From contig JBBRQC010000001.1 in the NCBI GenBank assembly GCA_038227135.1, positions 124,001-188,000 on the forward strand: a DNA stretch of 64,000 nucleotides, read 5' to 3'. The translations under genes were made by a program, and so were the position numbers. Under the pieces are notes generated by a model. It was not told where the DNA came from. It worked only from the letters and a program-made list of their open reading frames with translations, and ran no database searches. Source of the DNA: UBA4720 sp038227135 (GTDB taxonomy: Bacteria > Gemmatimonadota > Gemmatimonadetes > Gemmatimonadales > Gemmatimonadaceae). Shown here piece by piece: positions 42,652-51,458 of the stretch; position 1 is the first letter of the stretch; each line of letters opens with the position of its first letter.

Positions 42652-43509
42652 CTATGCGGGTTGCGGCGTTGCGTAAATGCCGGGCGCTTCGGGGCGCGGA
42701 TTCCACCGCATGTACATCCAGATTGCTCCGCCAACCGCAAAGGAAAACGCGATCAGCTGAGCGGTCGTAAAAGTGCCGAAGACGAAACGATCGTCCTTCG
42801 CCCGCACGAACTCTATGATGAATCTCTCCACTCCCGCCAGCACGCAGTACAGCCCGAACAACCAGCCCTCGGCGTGCTTGTGGTCCCGCAAGCGCCAGAG
42901 CACGAGGAACATCACGAAGCCAAGCGCGACTTCGTACAGCTGCGTAGGATAGACCGACAGAACATCACTCAGCGATGCTCCGATCGGTGGAGGAATGTGA
43001 AAAAGCTGGGTCATGTTCCCGACGGTCGACGGTGGCGCACCGTGTGGAAAGCTGACTGCTCCGAACCCGCTGAAGGGCCGACCATAATCGTCGCCCACCG
43101 CCCAACAGCCAGTGCGCCCGATCGAATACCCCACGGCCAGTGCGGGCGCGCAGACATCGCTGATGCGGGGGAAGGGCAGACGCTTCCGATGAACCACGAT
43201 GTAGCTGGCAATAATTCCGCCGATCAACCCGCCCCAGAATACGAATCCGGCCCTGCTGAAAACGGCACCCGGTTCGCCCATGAGGATCGCGTAGTAGAGC
43301 TTGCCGCCGAGTAGTCCGCCGATGACCGCGGCGAAGACGACGTCACCCATGGGCTCTGGATCGTACCCGCGGCGCGCGAGCTCTCGCTGCGCGGTGACCT
43401 GACCGATCACGAACGCCATCAGGACGGCGAGACCGAAGCCTGTTAGCTGGAGCGGGCCGACATCGTACGACAGCGGCTGATGAACTATGGATGCGAAGAT
43501 TGTGTGCAT
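42652..43509 (-). CDS. lgt: Prolipoprotein diacylglyceryl transferase
   Basis: 285 residues, multi-pass. The Lgt signature is visible as GYSIGRTGCWAVGDDYGRPF; YPTQLYEVALGF with conserved tyrosine, and RFIIEFVRAKDDRF complete the family pattern. It attaches diacylglycerol to the lipobox cysteine at the inner membrane. It is 11 bases downstream of tsaD on the same strand, but a TAGATT overlapping the tsaD stop ends eight bases before its ATG, so it may also have its own leaderless transcript. Confidence 0.93.
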   Translation of the reverse strand: MHTIFASIVHQPLSYDVGPLQLTGFGLAVLMAFVIGQVTAQRELARRGYDPEPMGDVVFAAVIGGLLGGKLYYAILMGEPGAVFSRAGFVFWGGLIGGIIASYIVVHRKRLPFPRISDVCAPALAVGYSIGRTGCWAVGDDYGRPFSGFGAVSFPHGAPPSTVGNMTQLFHIPPPIGASLSDVLSVYPTQLYEVALGFVMFLVLWRLRDHKHAEGWLFGLYCVLAGVERFIIEFVRAKDDRFVFGTFTTAQLIAFSFAVGGAIWMYMRWNPRPEAPGIYATPQPA

Positions 43510-43520
43510 TGAGTCGAAAT

Positions 43521-44564
43521 CTAGGCTGCGACCAGCCCGGGGATAGGGCAGCTCGCGTATGCGTTCAGATCGAGCCCCGCTCGCTCGCCCTGCTCGAACC
43601 TGAAGACTCCAGCGCGGGCGATCATCGCCGCATTGTCCGTCGCGAGTCGCGGGGTCGGCGTGAAGACCTTTACCCCGTCGCGCGCGAAACGTGCTCGCAT
43701 CGCTTCGGCGAGGGTCCGATTGCAGGCGACGCCTCCGCCGAGCACGACGCGTTGGCGGAAGAAGGCGTTCGCCGCGCGGTGGGTTTTCTCCACCAGGGTG
43801 TCGATCATCGAATCCTGAAACGCACGAGCGATGGCTGCCTTGTCGGCGTCGAGATCCTTCGACCCGCGCACTGCATTGAGCACCGCGGTCTTGAGGCCGC
43901 TGAACGAAAACGCGTAGTAGCCATCGTCACCGGGCAGCGCATTCTTGCGGACCATCGGCCGGGCGAAAAGAAATCTTTTCGGATCCCCCTCACGCGCGAG
44001 CTCCTCAACGTAGCGGCCGCCCGGGTACGGGAGGCCAAGCAGTTTTGCGACTTTGTCGAAGGCTTCGCCCGCCGCGTCGTCGCGCGTTCCGCCCAGCAGA
44101 CGGTACCTGCCCCACGCTTCCACGTCGAGGAGAAGTGTGTGTCCGCCGGAGACGAGTAACGCCGTGAACGGCGGCACTGCGTCCTTGTGCTCGAGCGACG
44201 CCGCGAAGAGATGCCCTTCCATGTGATGGATGCCAACGAGAGGGATGTCGTGCGAGAAGGCGAGCGCCTTCCCATAGCTCACGCCGACCAGCAGCGCCCC
44301 GACGAGCCCGGGACCGTTGGTGACGGCGACGGCATCTATATCATCGAAGCTTGAGCCGGCTTCCTCGATTGCGCGCTCAACGACCGGGACGATGCTGGTG
44401 AGGTGCGCGCGCGATGCGATTTCGGGCACCACGCCCCCAAAGACCTTGTGGATGTCCTGGGACAGAATTACGAGCGACTTCTGCGAGACGTCGTCTCCCT
44501 CGCCTTCCAGAACGGCGGAAGACGTCTCGTCGCACGAGGTCTCGATGCCAAGAATGCGCGTCAC
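43521..44564 (-). CDS. tsaD: tRNA N6-threonylcarbamoyladenosine transferase TsaD
   Basis: 347 residues from GTG 44564 (LGIETSCDETS follows at once). The metal-binding HHMEGH motif, SGGHTLLL and GGGVACNRTL are all present. With TsaB, TsaC and TsaE it installs t6A at position 37 of ANN-decoding tRNAs. It is seven bases after the TlpA-like gene, at the end of the long tgt operon; TsaB and TsaE are not in the window. Confidence 0.95.
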   Translation of the reverse strand: MTRILGIETSCDETSSAVLEGEGDDVSQKSLVILSQDIHKVFGGVVPEIASRAHLTSIVPVVERAIEEAGSSFDDIDAVAVTNGPGLVGALLVGVSYGKALAFSHDIPLVGIHHMEGHLFAASLEHKDAVPPFTALLVSGGHTLLLDVEAWGRYRLLGGTRDDAAGEAFDKVAKLLGLPYPGGRYVEELAREGDPKRFLFARPMVRKNALPGDDGYYAFSFSGLKTAVLNAVRGSKDLDADKAAIARAFQDSMIDTLVEKTHRAANAFFRQRVVLGGGVACNRTLAEAMRARFARDGVKVFTPTPRLATDNAAMIARAGVFRFEQGERAGLDLNAYASCPIPGLVAA

Positions 44565-44571
44565 GCGGGTC

Positions 44572-45156
44572 TCAATTTCGTCCGGGGAGCGTTCCGCGCG
44601 CCGATGGCTCGCTCTCCTCAGCCAGCAGCCTGTCCATGAGCGCGCGCGCATCCGGAGAATTCCAGTCGGTCGCCGACATCAGCTTTTTCCTGATTACGCC
44701 GTCCTTCCCAACGATGAACGTCTCCGGATAACCGGTAATGTCGTACTCATCCGAGATTTTGCCCTGCGCGTCGTGGAGCACCTCGAAGGTAAGTCCGTAC
44801 TGCTTCACGAACGCCCGGATGGTGGCGTCGGTGCCGGGGTCGTCGATGCTTATCGCGACGATCTTCAGTCCCTTCGATGCGTACGCCTTGTTCAGAGCCT
44901 CGATGCTCGGCATTTCCACCCGGCACGGCAGGCACCAGGTTGCCCACACGTTGATCATGAGAACCTTGCCGCGATAGTCGGCGAGTCGCTTCTCCCGAGG
45001 AATCGAATCGAGCGTAAATGCCTTGAAGTCCGGAGCCTTTGTCCCCAGCTCGACGGGAAACAACTCCTTTCGAAGGTACCGGGTAGCCCCGTACGCAATG
45101 CCGGCAACGATTGCCAAGACGACACATCCGATCGCGAGCTGCTTGCGGACGGTCAT
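44572..45156 (-). CDS. TlpA-like membrane-anchored thioredoxin
   Basis: 194 residues from ATG 45156 (overlapping the rpe stop). An N-terminal anchor (LAIGCVVLAIVAGIAYGA) and a thioredoxin/TlpA domain with WCLPC (C75, C78), GYPETFIVGKDGV and the cis-proline region. It works on the periplasmic side, reducing cytochrome c maturation or other disulfides. The sequence ahead of this ATG is the rpe gene read out of frame. Confidence 0.9.
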   Translation of the reverse strand: MTVRKQLAIGCVVLAIVAGIAYGATRYLRKELFPVELGTKAPDFKAFTLDSIPREKRLADYRGKVLMINVWATWCLPCRVEMPSIEALNKAYASKGLKIVAISIDDPGTDATIRAFVKQYGLTFEVLHDAQGKISDEYDITGYPETFIVGKDGVIRKKLMSATDWNSPDARALMDRLLAEESEPSARGTLPGRN

Positions 45157-45818
45157 GCCTGTGCCGTGCAGCGCGCGCGAAGCTCCCCGATCTCCGCCTT
45201 CGGATTCTTCGCGCCGAAAATCGCGTTGCCGGCAACGAACGTATCGGCGCCAGCCTCCCACACCGACTTGATCGTCTTGCGGTCGATTCCGCCGTCGACC
45301 TCGAGAAATGCCTTGCTGCCATTTTCCGCGAGCAGCTCTCGAGCCCGCCGGACCTTGTCGACGGAGCCCTTGATGAACTTCTGTCCGCCGAAGCCGGGGT
45401 TGACGGTCATCACGAGCAGCAGGTCGAGATCGGGAATCACTTCGCTGACGGCGGTAAGGGGCGTCGCCGGGTTGACGACCGCGCCGGCCCGGCAGCCCAG
45501 CTCGCGGATGCGGTTGAGCTGTCGCTGGAGGTGTGGCGATACCTCCGTGTGAATGGACATTCCATTGGCGCCGGCCCCGGCGAAGCTGTCGAAATAGTTT
45601 TCCGGCTCGACCACCATCAAGTGCACGTCGATTGAAAGCCTGGTGAGCTTGCGCACCGACTCGATCACCTTCGCCCCAAAGGTGAGGTTCGGAACGAAGC
45701 GGCCATCCATCACATCGACGTGGATCCAATCCGCGCCGCCGGCCTCCACCATCGCGATCTCGTCAGCGAGCTTCGCGAGGTCGGCGCTGAGAATCGACGG
45801 TGCAATGCGAACACTCAT
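45153..45818 (-). CDS. rpe: Ribulose-phosphate 3-epimerase
   Basis: 221 residues, the standard length. MSVRIAPSILSADLAKLADE, HVDVMDGRFVPNLTFG (metal/catalytic aspartate), VNPGFGGQKF and EVDGGIDRKTI are diagnostic. It interconverts ribulose 5-phosphate and xylulose 5-phosphate in the pentose phosphate pathway. Both ends overlap neighbours by four bases. Confidence 0.96.
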   Translation of the reverse strand: MSVRIAPSILSADLAKLADEIAMVEAGGADWIHVDVMDGRFVPNLTFGAKVIESVRKLTRLSIDVHLMVVEPENYFDSFAGAGANGMSIHTEVSPHLQRQLNRIRELGCRAGAVVNPATPLTAVSEVIPDLDLLLVMTVNPGFGGQKFIKGSVDKVRRARELLAENGSKAFLEVDGGIDRKTIKSVWEAGADTFVAGNAIFGAKNPKAEIGELRARCTAQA

Positions 45819-46591
45819 GGCGGCGGCGCCGAGATTCCGGTGTCGACTCTAATGCTCGGCGGAGGAGGGAAGTGAGAGACAGTCAGACTCACAGGGCCGC
45901 CCGCGGAGACGGTTTGCCCGGCGGCAGGGAGCTGCCTGATGATCGTGTTTTCGGGCTGTAGCGAGCTGGTGTCGCGCGAGATTCCGGCAATTCTAAGCCC
46001 GAGCTGCTCGATCATCGATCTCGCTTCTCCAACGCTCCGGCCGTAAAGATCGGGGACCTGCACCGTCGCCGGTCCTTTGCTCAGCACGATATCTACGCTT
46101 CCTGGCAGATCGAGCTTGGTGCCGGCTGGCGGCGACGAGGAGACAACCAGGCCACGCGGCGAATCGGACAACTGCTCGCTGACGCTGCCCATCGTCAGGC
46201 CGGTATTCTCGATGGCGATGCGCGCCTGCTGCTGCGACATGTTGCTGGTGACGGGCACTTCGGCGGTTTTCTGCCCCGCGCTCAGCGCCAGAACAACGCT
46301 CGTCCCGCGTTTCTGTCTGCTCCCCGCCGGTGGATCCTGCTGCAGCACGATGTTGGCGGCGATGTTCTTGTGGAAGCGAGACTCGCCCTGCTGAGCGACG
46401 AACCCGGTTTTCTGCAGGATCGCCGACGCATCCTCGAACGTCTTGCCCACTACTTTCGGCAGAATCCCATCGTCGGGAAGGACCTCAGCGGGAAACGCGA
46501 ACAGAAAAACCGCGATGTAGGCGATCAGAAATCCGCCGACCGCAGCAATGAGGTAAGGGAACGCACGCCGCGGCAGCGCGCGCCAGTTCAC
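45815..46591 (-). CDS. Membrane-anchored PASTA-domain protein
   Basis: 258 residues from GTG 46591 directly after the rsmB stop. One N-terminal helix (YLIAAVGGFLIAYIAVFLFAF) then three PASTA repeats at about 43-108, 110-174 and 176-242, with the usual LPKVVGKTFEDASAILQKTG and QVPDLYGRSVGEARSMIEQLG. A proline-rich tail ends the protein. PASTA domains bind muropeptides or beta-lactam-like ligands. There is no kinase domain, so it is either a PBP-associated scaffold or a sensor without its kinase. Confidence 0.88.
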   Translation of the reverse strand: MNWRALPRRAFPYLIAAVGGFLIAYIAVFLFAFPAEVLPDDGILPKVVGKTFEDASAILQKTGFVAQQGESRFHKNIAANIVLQQDPPAGSRQKRGTSVVLALSAGQKTAEVPVTSNMSQQQARIAIENTGLTMGSVSEQLSDSPRGLVVSSSPPAGTKLDLPGSVDIVLSKGPATVQVPDLYGRSVGEARSMIEQLGLRIAGISRDTSSLQPENTIIRQLPAAGQTVSAGGPVSLTVSHFPPPPSIRVDTGISAPPP

Positions 46592-47929
46592 CTAGTTTGT
46601 CCTGCGCAATCGCGCGGCAAAGGCGCCATCGGTTCCGTGACGCTGAGGAAGCACGCGCAACCGGCCGTCGTCGAGAAGATCCGGCGACACCGACCCTTCC
46701 GGTGGGGGCTCCAGAACGAAGCCCGGATTGTCGCCGAGAAAAGCATCCACCTGCGCGTCGTTCTCTTCCGGCTCGAGCGAGCACGTGCTGTAGATGAGGA
46801 GCCCACCGGGCTTCACGACGCTGGCTCCCGCGCGCAGAATCGTCTTCTGCAAAGCCGACATCACGGCGAGGTCGGAGACTTTCAGTCTCCACCGCGCATC
46901 GGGATGGCGGCGGAACGTGCCGGTGCCTGTGCACGGCACATCGATCAGCACTGCGTCTACAGGCCGGATTGCCGGATTGCGCGCGTCGGCGACGAAGGGA
47001 TGGATATTGGTCGTCTCGAGCCGCCTCTCGTTGGCGAGCAAGCGCTGGAGCCTTCCCACGGATTTGTCGCTCGCGAGAACTGTCCCCGCGATCCTCGACA
47101 GCTCGAGCGACTTTCCGCCCGGAGCGGCGCAAAGGTCTGCAACGGTTTGTCCGTTGGCAATTGCGGCGTACTCGGTAACCAGAGTCGCCGCCGGATCCTG
47201 GACGAAGAAAAGTCCCTTCTTGAACGCGCCCAGCTCGGTGAGGGTGATTCCGCCGGAGATGGCGATGCTCTCGCGCAGGTAAGGAGCGTCACCGATGTGA
47301 ACTCCCGCTTCCTCCAGCATTGACTCCAGCTGCTCCCTGACGATTCCGTAAGGGCGAAGGATGATCGGAGCTTCCGCGTTGTTGACAGTGAGAAGCTTCT
47401 CGGTGTCCCGCTCGCCCCAGCGCTCAACCCACCGAGCAACCAGCCAACGCGGATGGGAATACTTGAGCGCCAGCGCATCGACAGTGTCCGTGGGTGTGCC
47501 GCCCGCTGCGCCCAGGGCATCGCGCTCCCGGTCGGTGCGACGGAGCACTGCGTTGACGAGCTTACTCGCGCCCAGTCCGTGGCGGCGCTTGGCGAGCTCC
47601 ACCGTCTGCGCGATGGCGGCGTACGCGGGAACGCTTCCCATGTTGGTGAGCTGATACACGCCGAGTCTGAGCAGGTCGATCACATCCGGATCGAGACGCG
47701 CGAGCCCGCCGCGCACACGATCGGACAAAATCGTGTCGATCCAGGCGCGGTGACGCAGCATCCCGTAGACGAGCTCCCGCGTCCAGCGGCGATCGCGGGC
47801 ATCGAGCGGCGCGATCCGTCGATCGAACGACTGATCGAGGAATTCGCCTCTGCGGAGATCGACGCAGATCTCGGCGGCGACTGCTCGTGACGCGGTGACT
47901 CCTCCCGTGGATACGGCTGTCGCGCTCAT
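46592..47929 (-). CDS. rsmB: 16S rRNA m5C967 methyltransferase RsmB
   Basis: 445 residues from ATG 47929, overlapping the thiG stop. N-terminal NusB-like domain (ELVYGMLRHRAWID, VYQLTNMGSVPAYAAIAQ), then the SAM domain with DLCAAPGGKSLELSR, DVPCTGTGTFRRHPD and STCSLEPEEN, which carry the two catalytic cysteines. It methylates C967 of 16S rRNA (E. coli numbering). Confidence 0.93.
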   Translation of the reverse strand: MSATAVSTGGVTASRAVAAEICVDLRRGEFLDQSFDRRIAPLDARDRRWTRELVYGMLRHRAWIDTILSDRVRGGLARLDPDVIDLLRLGVYQLTNMGSVPAYAAIAQTVELAKRRHGLGASKLVNAVLRRTDRERDALGAAGGTPTDTVDALALKYSHPRWLVARWVERWGERDTEKLLTVNNAEAPIILRPYGIVREQLESMLEEAGVHIGDAPYLRESIAISGGITLTELGAFKKGLFFVQDPAATLVTEYAAIANGQTVADLCAAPGGKSLELSRIAGTVLASDKSVGRLQRLLANERRLETTNIHPFVADARNPAIRPVDAVLIDVPCTGTGTFRRHPDARWRLKVSDLAVMSALQKTILRAGASVVKPGGLLIYSTCSLEPEENDAQVDAFLGDNPGFVLEPPPEGSVSPDLLDDGRLRVLPQRHGTDGAFAARLRRTN

Positions 47930-48741
47930 GTGCCGAGCATTCCCGTAGTTGGAGACGACGGTACGGCGACTTCGCGCCGGGGCATCCGTCCAGCCAGGTA
48001 GGCGTGTCTTCCGGCTTCGACGGCGCCCTTCATTGCGGCAGCCATGCGAACCGGATCCTGAGCGGCCGCGATGCCCGTGTTCATGAGAATCCCATCGACG
48101 CCCTGCTCCATCACGATGCACGCATCCGACGCAGTGCCGACTCCGGCGTCGACGATCACCGGCACAGAGAGCCTCTGCTTGATGGTGCGGATAGCGTAAG
48201 GATTGAGCATCCCCAGTCCCGATCCGATCGGCGATGCGAGGGGCATCACTGCGACAGCCCCCGCTTCCTCGAGCTTGAGCGCGGTGATGAGATCGTCGTT
48301 CGTGTATGCCAGCACCTTGAAGCCTTCATCCGCGAGCGTCTTCGTCGCCTGCAGAAGGCCAGTCGTGTCAGGGAGCAATGTCTGCTGATCGCCGATCACT
48401 TCGAGCTTCACCCACTCGTTGAATCCGGCCGCTCGTCCCAGTCGGGCGTAGCGAATCGCGTCCGACGCGTTGTAGCAGCCGGCGGTGTTGGCGATCAGGA
48501 AGTAGTGGTCCGGATCGAGGTGGTGAAGGATCGCCTCATCCTTGGACCGATCGAGGTCGACGCGACGCACGGCGACGGTGACGACCTCGGCGCCCGACGC
48601 TTCGATCGCTTCGACCATCTGGGCGTTCGACGCGTATTTGCCCGTGCCGACCATCAGCCGCGAGCGGAACTCACGCCCCGCAATAACGAGCGGCTGCGGA
48701 TCGGTGAGGGTTGTCGGAGACAGCAGATCGGCGTGCGCCAC
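47926..48741 (-). CDS. thiG: Thiazole synthase ThiG
   Basis: 271 residues from GTG 48741 with GGAGG seven bases upstream; an earlier start at 48774 would overlap thiS more. Landmarks: RLMVGTGKYAS, EVVTVAVRRVD, NTAGCYNASDAIR, VKLEVIGD, and IVDAGVGTASDA near the C-terminus. It forms the thiazole phosphate of thiamine from DXP, dehydroglycine or iminoglycine and ThiS-thiocarboxylate. Directly follows thiS (stop and start two bases apart). Confidence 0.95.
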   Translation of the reverse strand: MAHADLLSPTTLTDPQPLVIAGREFRSRLMVGTGKYASNAQMVEAIEASGAEVVTVAVRRVDLDRSKDEAILHHLDPDHYFLIANTAGCYNASDAIRYARLGRAAGFNEWVKLEVIGDQQTLLPDTTGLLQATKTLADEGFKVLAYTNDDLITALKLEEAGAVAVMPLASPIGSGLGMLNPYAIRTIKQRLSVPVIVDAGVGTASDACIVMEQGVDGILMNTGIAAAQDPVRMAAAMKGAVEAGRHAYLAGRMPRREVAVPSSPTTGMLGT

Positions 48742-48742
48742 C

Positions 48743-48976
48743 TCAGCCTCCGCCAACGAAGTGAACGATCTCAATCACGTCGTCAGGCGCAAGTGCGAGC
48801 GACGTAAAAGAGGCGCGATCGCGCACGATCGTACCGTTGCGCTCCACCACGATTGTGCGCGGCTCGAGCTCGAGTGAAGCAAGCAGATCCGCCAGCGTCC
48901 AACCGATTGGGATCCGGCGCTCCGTTCCATTCACCGCGAGAGCGATTTCCGCCTCGAGTATCTCGGTTCCCGTCAT
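48743..48976 (-). CDS. thiS: Sulfur carrier protein ThiS
   Basis: 77 residues from ATG 48976. The ubiquitin-like fold signature LAVNGTERRIP, LADLLASLELEPRTIVVERNG and the C-terminal DVIEIVHFVGGG fit ThiS, which receives sulfur as a C-terminal thiocarboxylate. It ends in three glycines instead of the usual two. ATG overlaps the thiE stop by four bases. Confidence 0.92.
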   Translation of the reverse strand: MTGTEILEAEIALAVNGTERRIPIGWTLADLLASLELEPRTIVVERNGTIVRDRASFTSLALAPDDVIEIVHFVGGG

Positions 48977-49590
48977 ACCTGTGAAAGATAACGGCTCGCG
49001 GCGAGTTCTGAATTCTCGTCGTTCCAGATTCCGCGTATTGCGGCGATCCCATGTGCGCCTCGATGGACCAGCGACCGGACGTGTTCCGGCCTGATGCCTC
49101 CGATCGCGATCACCGGAAACCTCACCGCGGCAACGACTTCGTTGATGAACGCGCTCTCCTGCCGGGGAGCGCCCGGATGAGATGGTGTCTCGAAGACGTG
49201 GCCGGCGACGCACCAGTCGGCGCCCGCCTGCTCGGCGTCCCGCGCTTCATCCGGAGAATGAACGCTCGCCCCGATCCTGAGGGCGGGTGCGATTCTCTGG
49301 ACGTCGGGAACCGCAATCGACTTGTGAGTCAATTGAACTCCTTGTACTCCGCAGGCGAGCGCGACATCGACGCGATCGTTCACGATACACCAGCAGCTGG
49401 TCTGCTCGTGAAGCTCGAGCAGAGCGAGCGTGATCGAGTAGAGAGTAGGCGAGTCGAGAAGCTGGGACCTCACGTGAATCGCGCCCTTGTCGCCCAAAAC
49501 TCGCATCACTCCCAGCGCTTTCCGCAGAAACCCCGGACGCAACATGATCTCGTCGGTCGTTACTGCATGCACGCACGGCAAATCGGTCAT
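48973..49590 (-). CDS. thiE: Thiamine-phosphate synthase family protein (ThiE/TenI)
   Basis: 205 residues from ATG 49590. The (beta/alpha)8 pattern is clear with CIVNDRVDVALACGVQGVQL, IGASVHSPDEARDAEQAGADW, and VIAIGGIRPEHVRSL. The C-terminus is close to both ThiE (thiamine phosphate synthase) and TenI (thiazole tautomerase); the G-D-x-v-x-x-GPVFxT motif here reads AGADWCVAGHVFETPSHPG. Position beside thiS and thiG supports a thiamine role either way. ThiE versus TenI is not certain. Confidence 0.85.
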   Translation of the reverse strand: MTDLPCVHAVTTDEIMLRPGFLRKALGVMRVLGDKGAIHVRSQLLDSPTLYSITLALLELHEQTSCWCIVNDRVDVALACGVQGVQLTHKSIAVPDVQRIAPALRIGASVHSPDEARDAEQAGADWCVAGHVFETPSHPGAPRQESAFINEVVAAVRFPVIAIGGIRPEHVRSLVHRGAHGIAAIRGIWNDENSELAASRYLSQV

Positions 49591-49613
49591 CGGCGCTTTT
49601 ACTTCAGGCGCCG

Positions 49614-50540
49614 TCACGATCCGTACCTTTCGCCAACCGCTGCGCCACGCCCGCGCGTCCATTCGTGCGCCGGCATTCTGCTCTTGCCCGACGGCTGGAC
49701 CTCGGCAATTCGCAGTGCATCGATCCCGCACGCGATGACGAGCTCGCCCGTCGTCTTGAGAACCTCGCCCGGTGTACCCTTGATCCCGTCCAGCACCTTG
49801 GGCCCGAACATCTTGACGTCGCCCTTCGATGTTCGGGTGAACGCGCCGGGTTTGGGGTCGGACGCTCGAATCAACCGCGATATCTCCAGCGCGCTGGCGC
49901 TCCAGTCGATGAGCGATGACTCGCGGGTGATTTTCGCCGCGTACGTCGCGCGCGCATCGTCCTGAGGCTTTTCCTTTCCAGCTCCGATCGAGATCAGAGT
50001 CAGAGCCTCGATCAGACTCAACGCACCCAGCTCGGACAGCCGGTCCTGCAATTCGCCGTAGGTCTCGTCGGCAAGGATCGGGGTGTCCGCCTGGAGGAGA
50101 ATCGGCCCCGCGTCCAGAGCTGGAATCACTCTCATGATCGTCACACCGGTTTCGGCGAGACCCTGCTTTATCGCGGCCTGGATTGGCGCCGCTCCCCTGA
50201 GGAGCGGAAGCAGCGATGCATGAATGTTGAGAGTCCCCTTGGCGGGGAGGTCGATGATGTTCGGCGGCAGGATGTGCCCGTAGGCTACGACGACGCCGAT
50301 CTCCGCGTCGAGGTCCTTGAGCTTATCCACCAGGCCAGGCTCGCGCGCGTTCTTCGGCTGGAACAGCGGAATCTCTTCTTCCAGCGCGATCTGCTTGACC
50401 GCCGACGGAATCACTTCGCGCGCGCGACCCTGCGGCTTGTCGGGTTGCGTGACTACGCCGACGACATCGAATCCCTCACCGATGAGAGCGCGCAGGGGCG
50501 CCGCGGCAAACTCCGGAGTTCCCCAGAAGAGAATCCGCAC
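49614..50540 (-). CDS. fmt: Methionyl-tRNA formyltransferase
   Basis: 308 residues from GTG 50540, whose G is the last base of the def stop (TAGTG). RILFWGTPEFAAAPLRAL at the start, HASLLPLLRGAAPIQ for formyltetrahydrofolate binding, and the C-terminal RISRLIRASDPKPGAF-like OB domain. It formylates the initiator Met-tRNA. Together with def next door it processes new N-termini. Confidence 0.95.
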   Translation of the reverse strand: MRILFWGTPEFAAAPLRALIGEGFDVVGVVTQPDKPQGRAREVIPSAVKQIALEEEIPLFQPKNAREPGLVDKLKDLDAEIGVVVAYGHILPPNIIDLPAKGTLNIHASLLPLLRGAAPIQAAIKQGLAETGVTIMRVIPALDAGPILLQADTPILADETYGELQDRLSELGALSLIEALTLISIGAGKEKPQDDARATYAAKITRESSLIDWSASALEISRLIRASDPKPGAFTRTSKGDVKMFGPKVLDGIKGTPGEVLKTTGELVIACGIDALRIAEVQPSGKSRMPAHEWTRGRGAAVGERYGS

Positions 50541-51103
50541 TACATCTCCGTCTCGTTCTCGTGGTGGTGCTCGCCCTTCACCTCGGCGCGGACCTTTCTG
50601 ATGTTGCCCGGATACCCTTCTTTTTCCTTCTCCCACTTAGACAGCGCTGACCTGCGCTTGAGCGGACTCAGGTAGTCGATGAACAGCTTTCCATCGAGGT
50701 GGTCGATCTCGTGCTGGAAGCAGCGACCGAGCAGACCATTGCCCGACGCCTCGTACGGATTCCCAGCCTCATCGATGGCGCGGATGGTGACTTCAGGCGG
50801 ACGCTCGACGTCGCCGTAGATGTCCGGAATCGACAGGCATCCTTCTTCTGCCTTCTCGCCCGCCCCGCTCCTGGAGACGATTTCCGGATTGATGAGCGCG
50901 TACTTCGCTCCTTCGACGTCCACCACTGCCAGTCTTTCAGTCCTGCCAACCTGGGGCGCGGCGAGCCCGATGCCCTCGGCGGCGTACATCGTCTCGAACA
51001 TGTCGGCGATGAGCTTCCGCAGCTCGTCGGTGACTCGTGTGACGGGTTTGGTGGGTTTGCGAAGAACCGGGTCGCCGAGCACCCGGATGTCGAGGATGGT
51101 CAC
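50540..51103 (-). CDS. def: Peptide deformylase
   Basis: 187 residues. Motifs GIGLAAPQVG, EEGCLSIPD (metal cysteine) and QHEIDHLDGKLF (metal histidines and catalytic glutamate). It removes the formyl group added after Fmt. The C-terminus has a short basic and acidic tail (KWEKEKEGYPGN...). Start overlaps the yajC stop by four bases. Confidence 0.95.
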   Translation of the reverse strand: MTILDIRVLGDPVLRKPTKPVTRVTDELRKLIADMFETMYAAEGIGLAAPQVGRTERLAVVDVEGAKYALINPEIVSRSGAGEKAEEGCLSIPDIYGDVERPPEVTIRAIDEAGNPYEASGNGLLGRCFQHEIDHLDGKLFIDYLSPLKRRSALSKWEKEKEGYPGNIRKVRAEVKGEHHHENETEM

Positions 51104-51426
51104 CCACCGGTGACGTTGGAGACCGATCCCGGTCTGTTGATGCGCGCAATTCTTCCGCGCTCGATGATGAGGCGGGACTCGCCGGACTTGATGGTAACGC
51201 GATCCTCCATTCCGGCGGCCTTGTCGTCAGTGCTCTTCTCCTTGATGAAAAGCACTTCACCGACGAGTCCTCCGTTGGTGACTATCTCGTCTCCCTTCTT
51301 GAGGTTCCGAACCAGCTCGTCGTGCTTCTTTCTCTGCGTCGCTTGTGGGCGAATCAGAATGAAATAGAAGATCGCGAAGATGGCTCCATACATGAAAATG
51401 GAGCCGAGTATGGGATTGCTTGGCAT
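51100..51426 (-). CDS. yajC: Sec translocon accessory protein YajC
   Basis: 108 residues from ATG 51426. One helix (FMYGAIFAIFYFILIRPQA) with the family's IRPQ motif, then a cytosolic basic domain (KKHDELVRNLKKGDEIVTNGG). YajC binds SecDF and assists the SecYEG translocon. secD and secF are not in this window. Confidence 0.92.
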   Translation of the reverse strand: MPSNPILGSIFMYGAIFAIFYFILIRPQATQRKKHDELVRNLKKGDEIVTNGGLVGEVLFIKEKSTDDKAAGMEDRVTIKSGESRLIIERGRIARINRPGSVSNVTGG

Positions 51427-51458
51427 ATATGAAAACCGAAATTGGGTGCGAAATGGTT

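Noticed and set aside
44572..45729. 385-codon frame around the TlpA gene
   Set aside because: The part before 45156 is rpe read in the wrong frame; the signal anchor shows that translation starts at 45156.
48973..49731. 252-codon frame for ThiE with an upstream extension
   Set aside because: The extra N-terminal residues overlap fmt and are not ThiE-like; ATG 49590 fits better.
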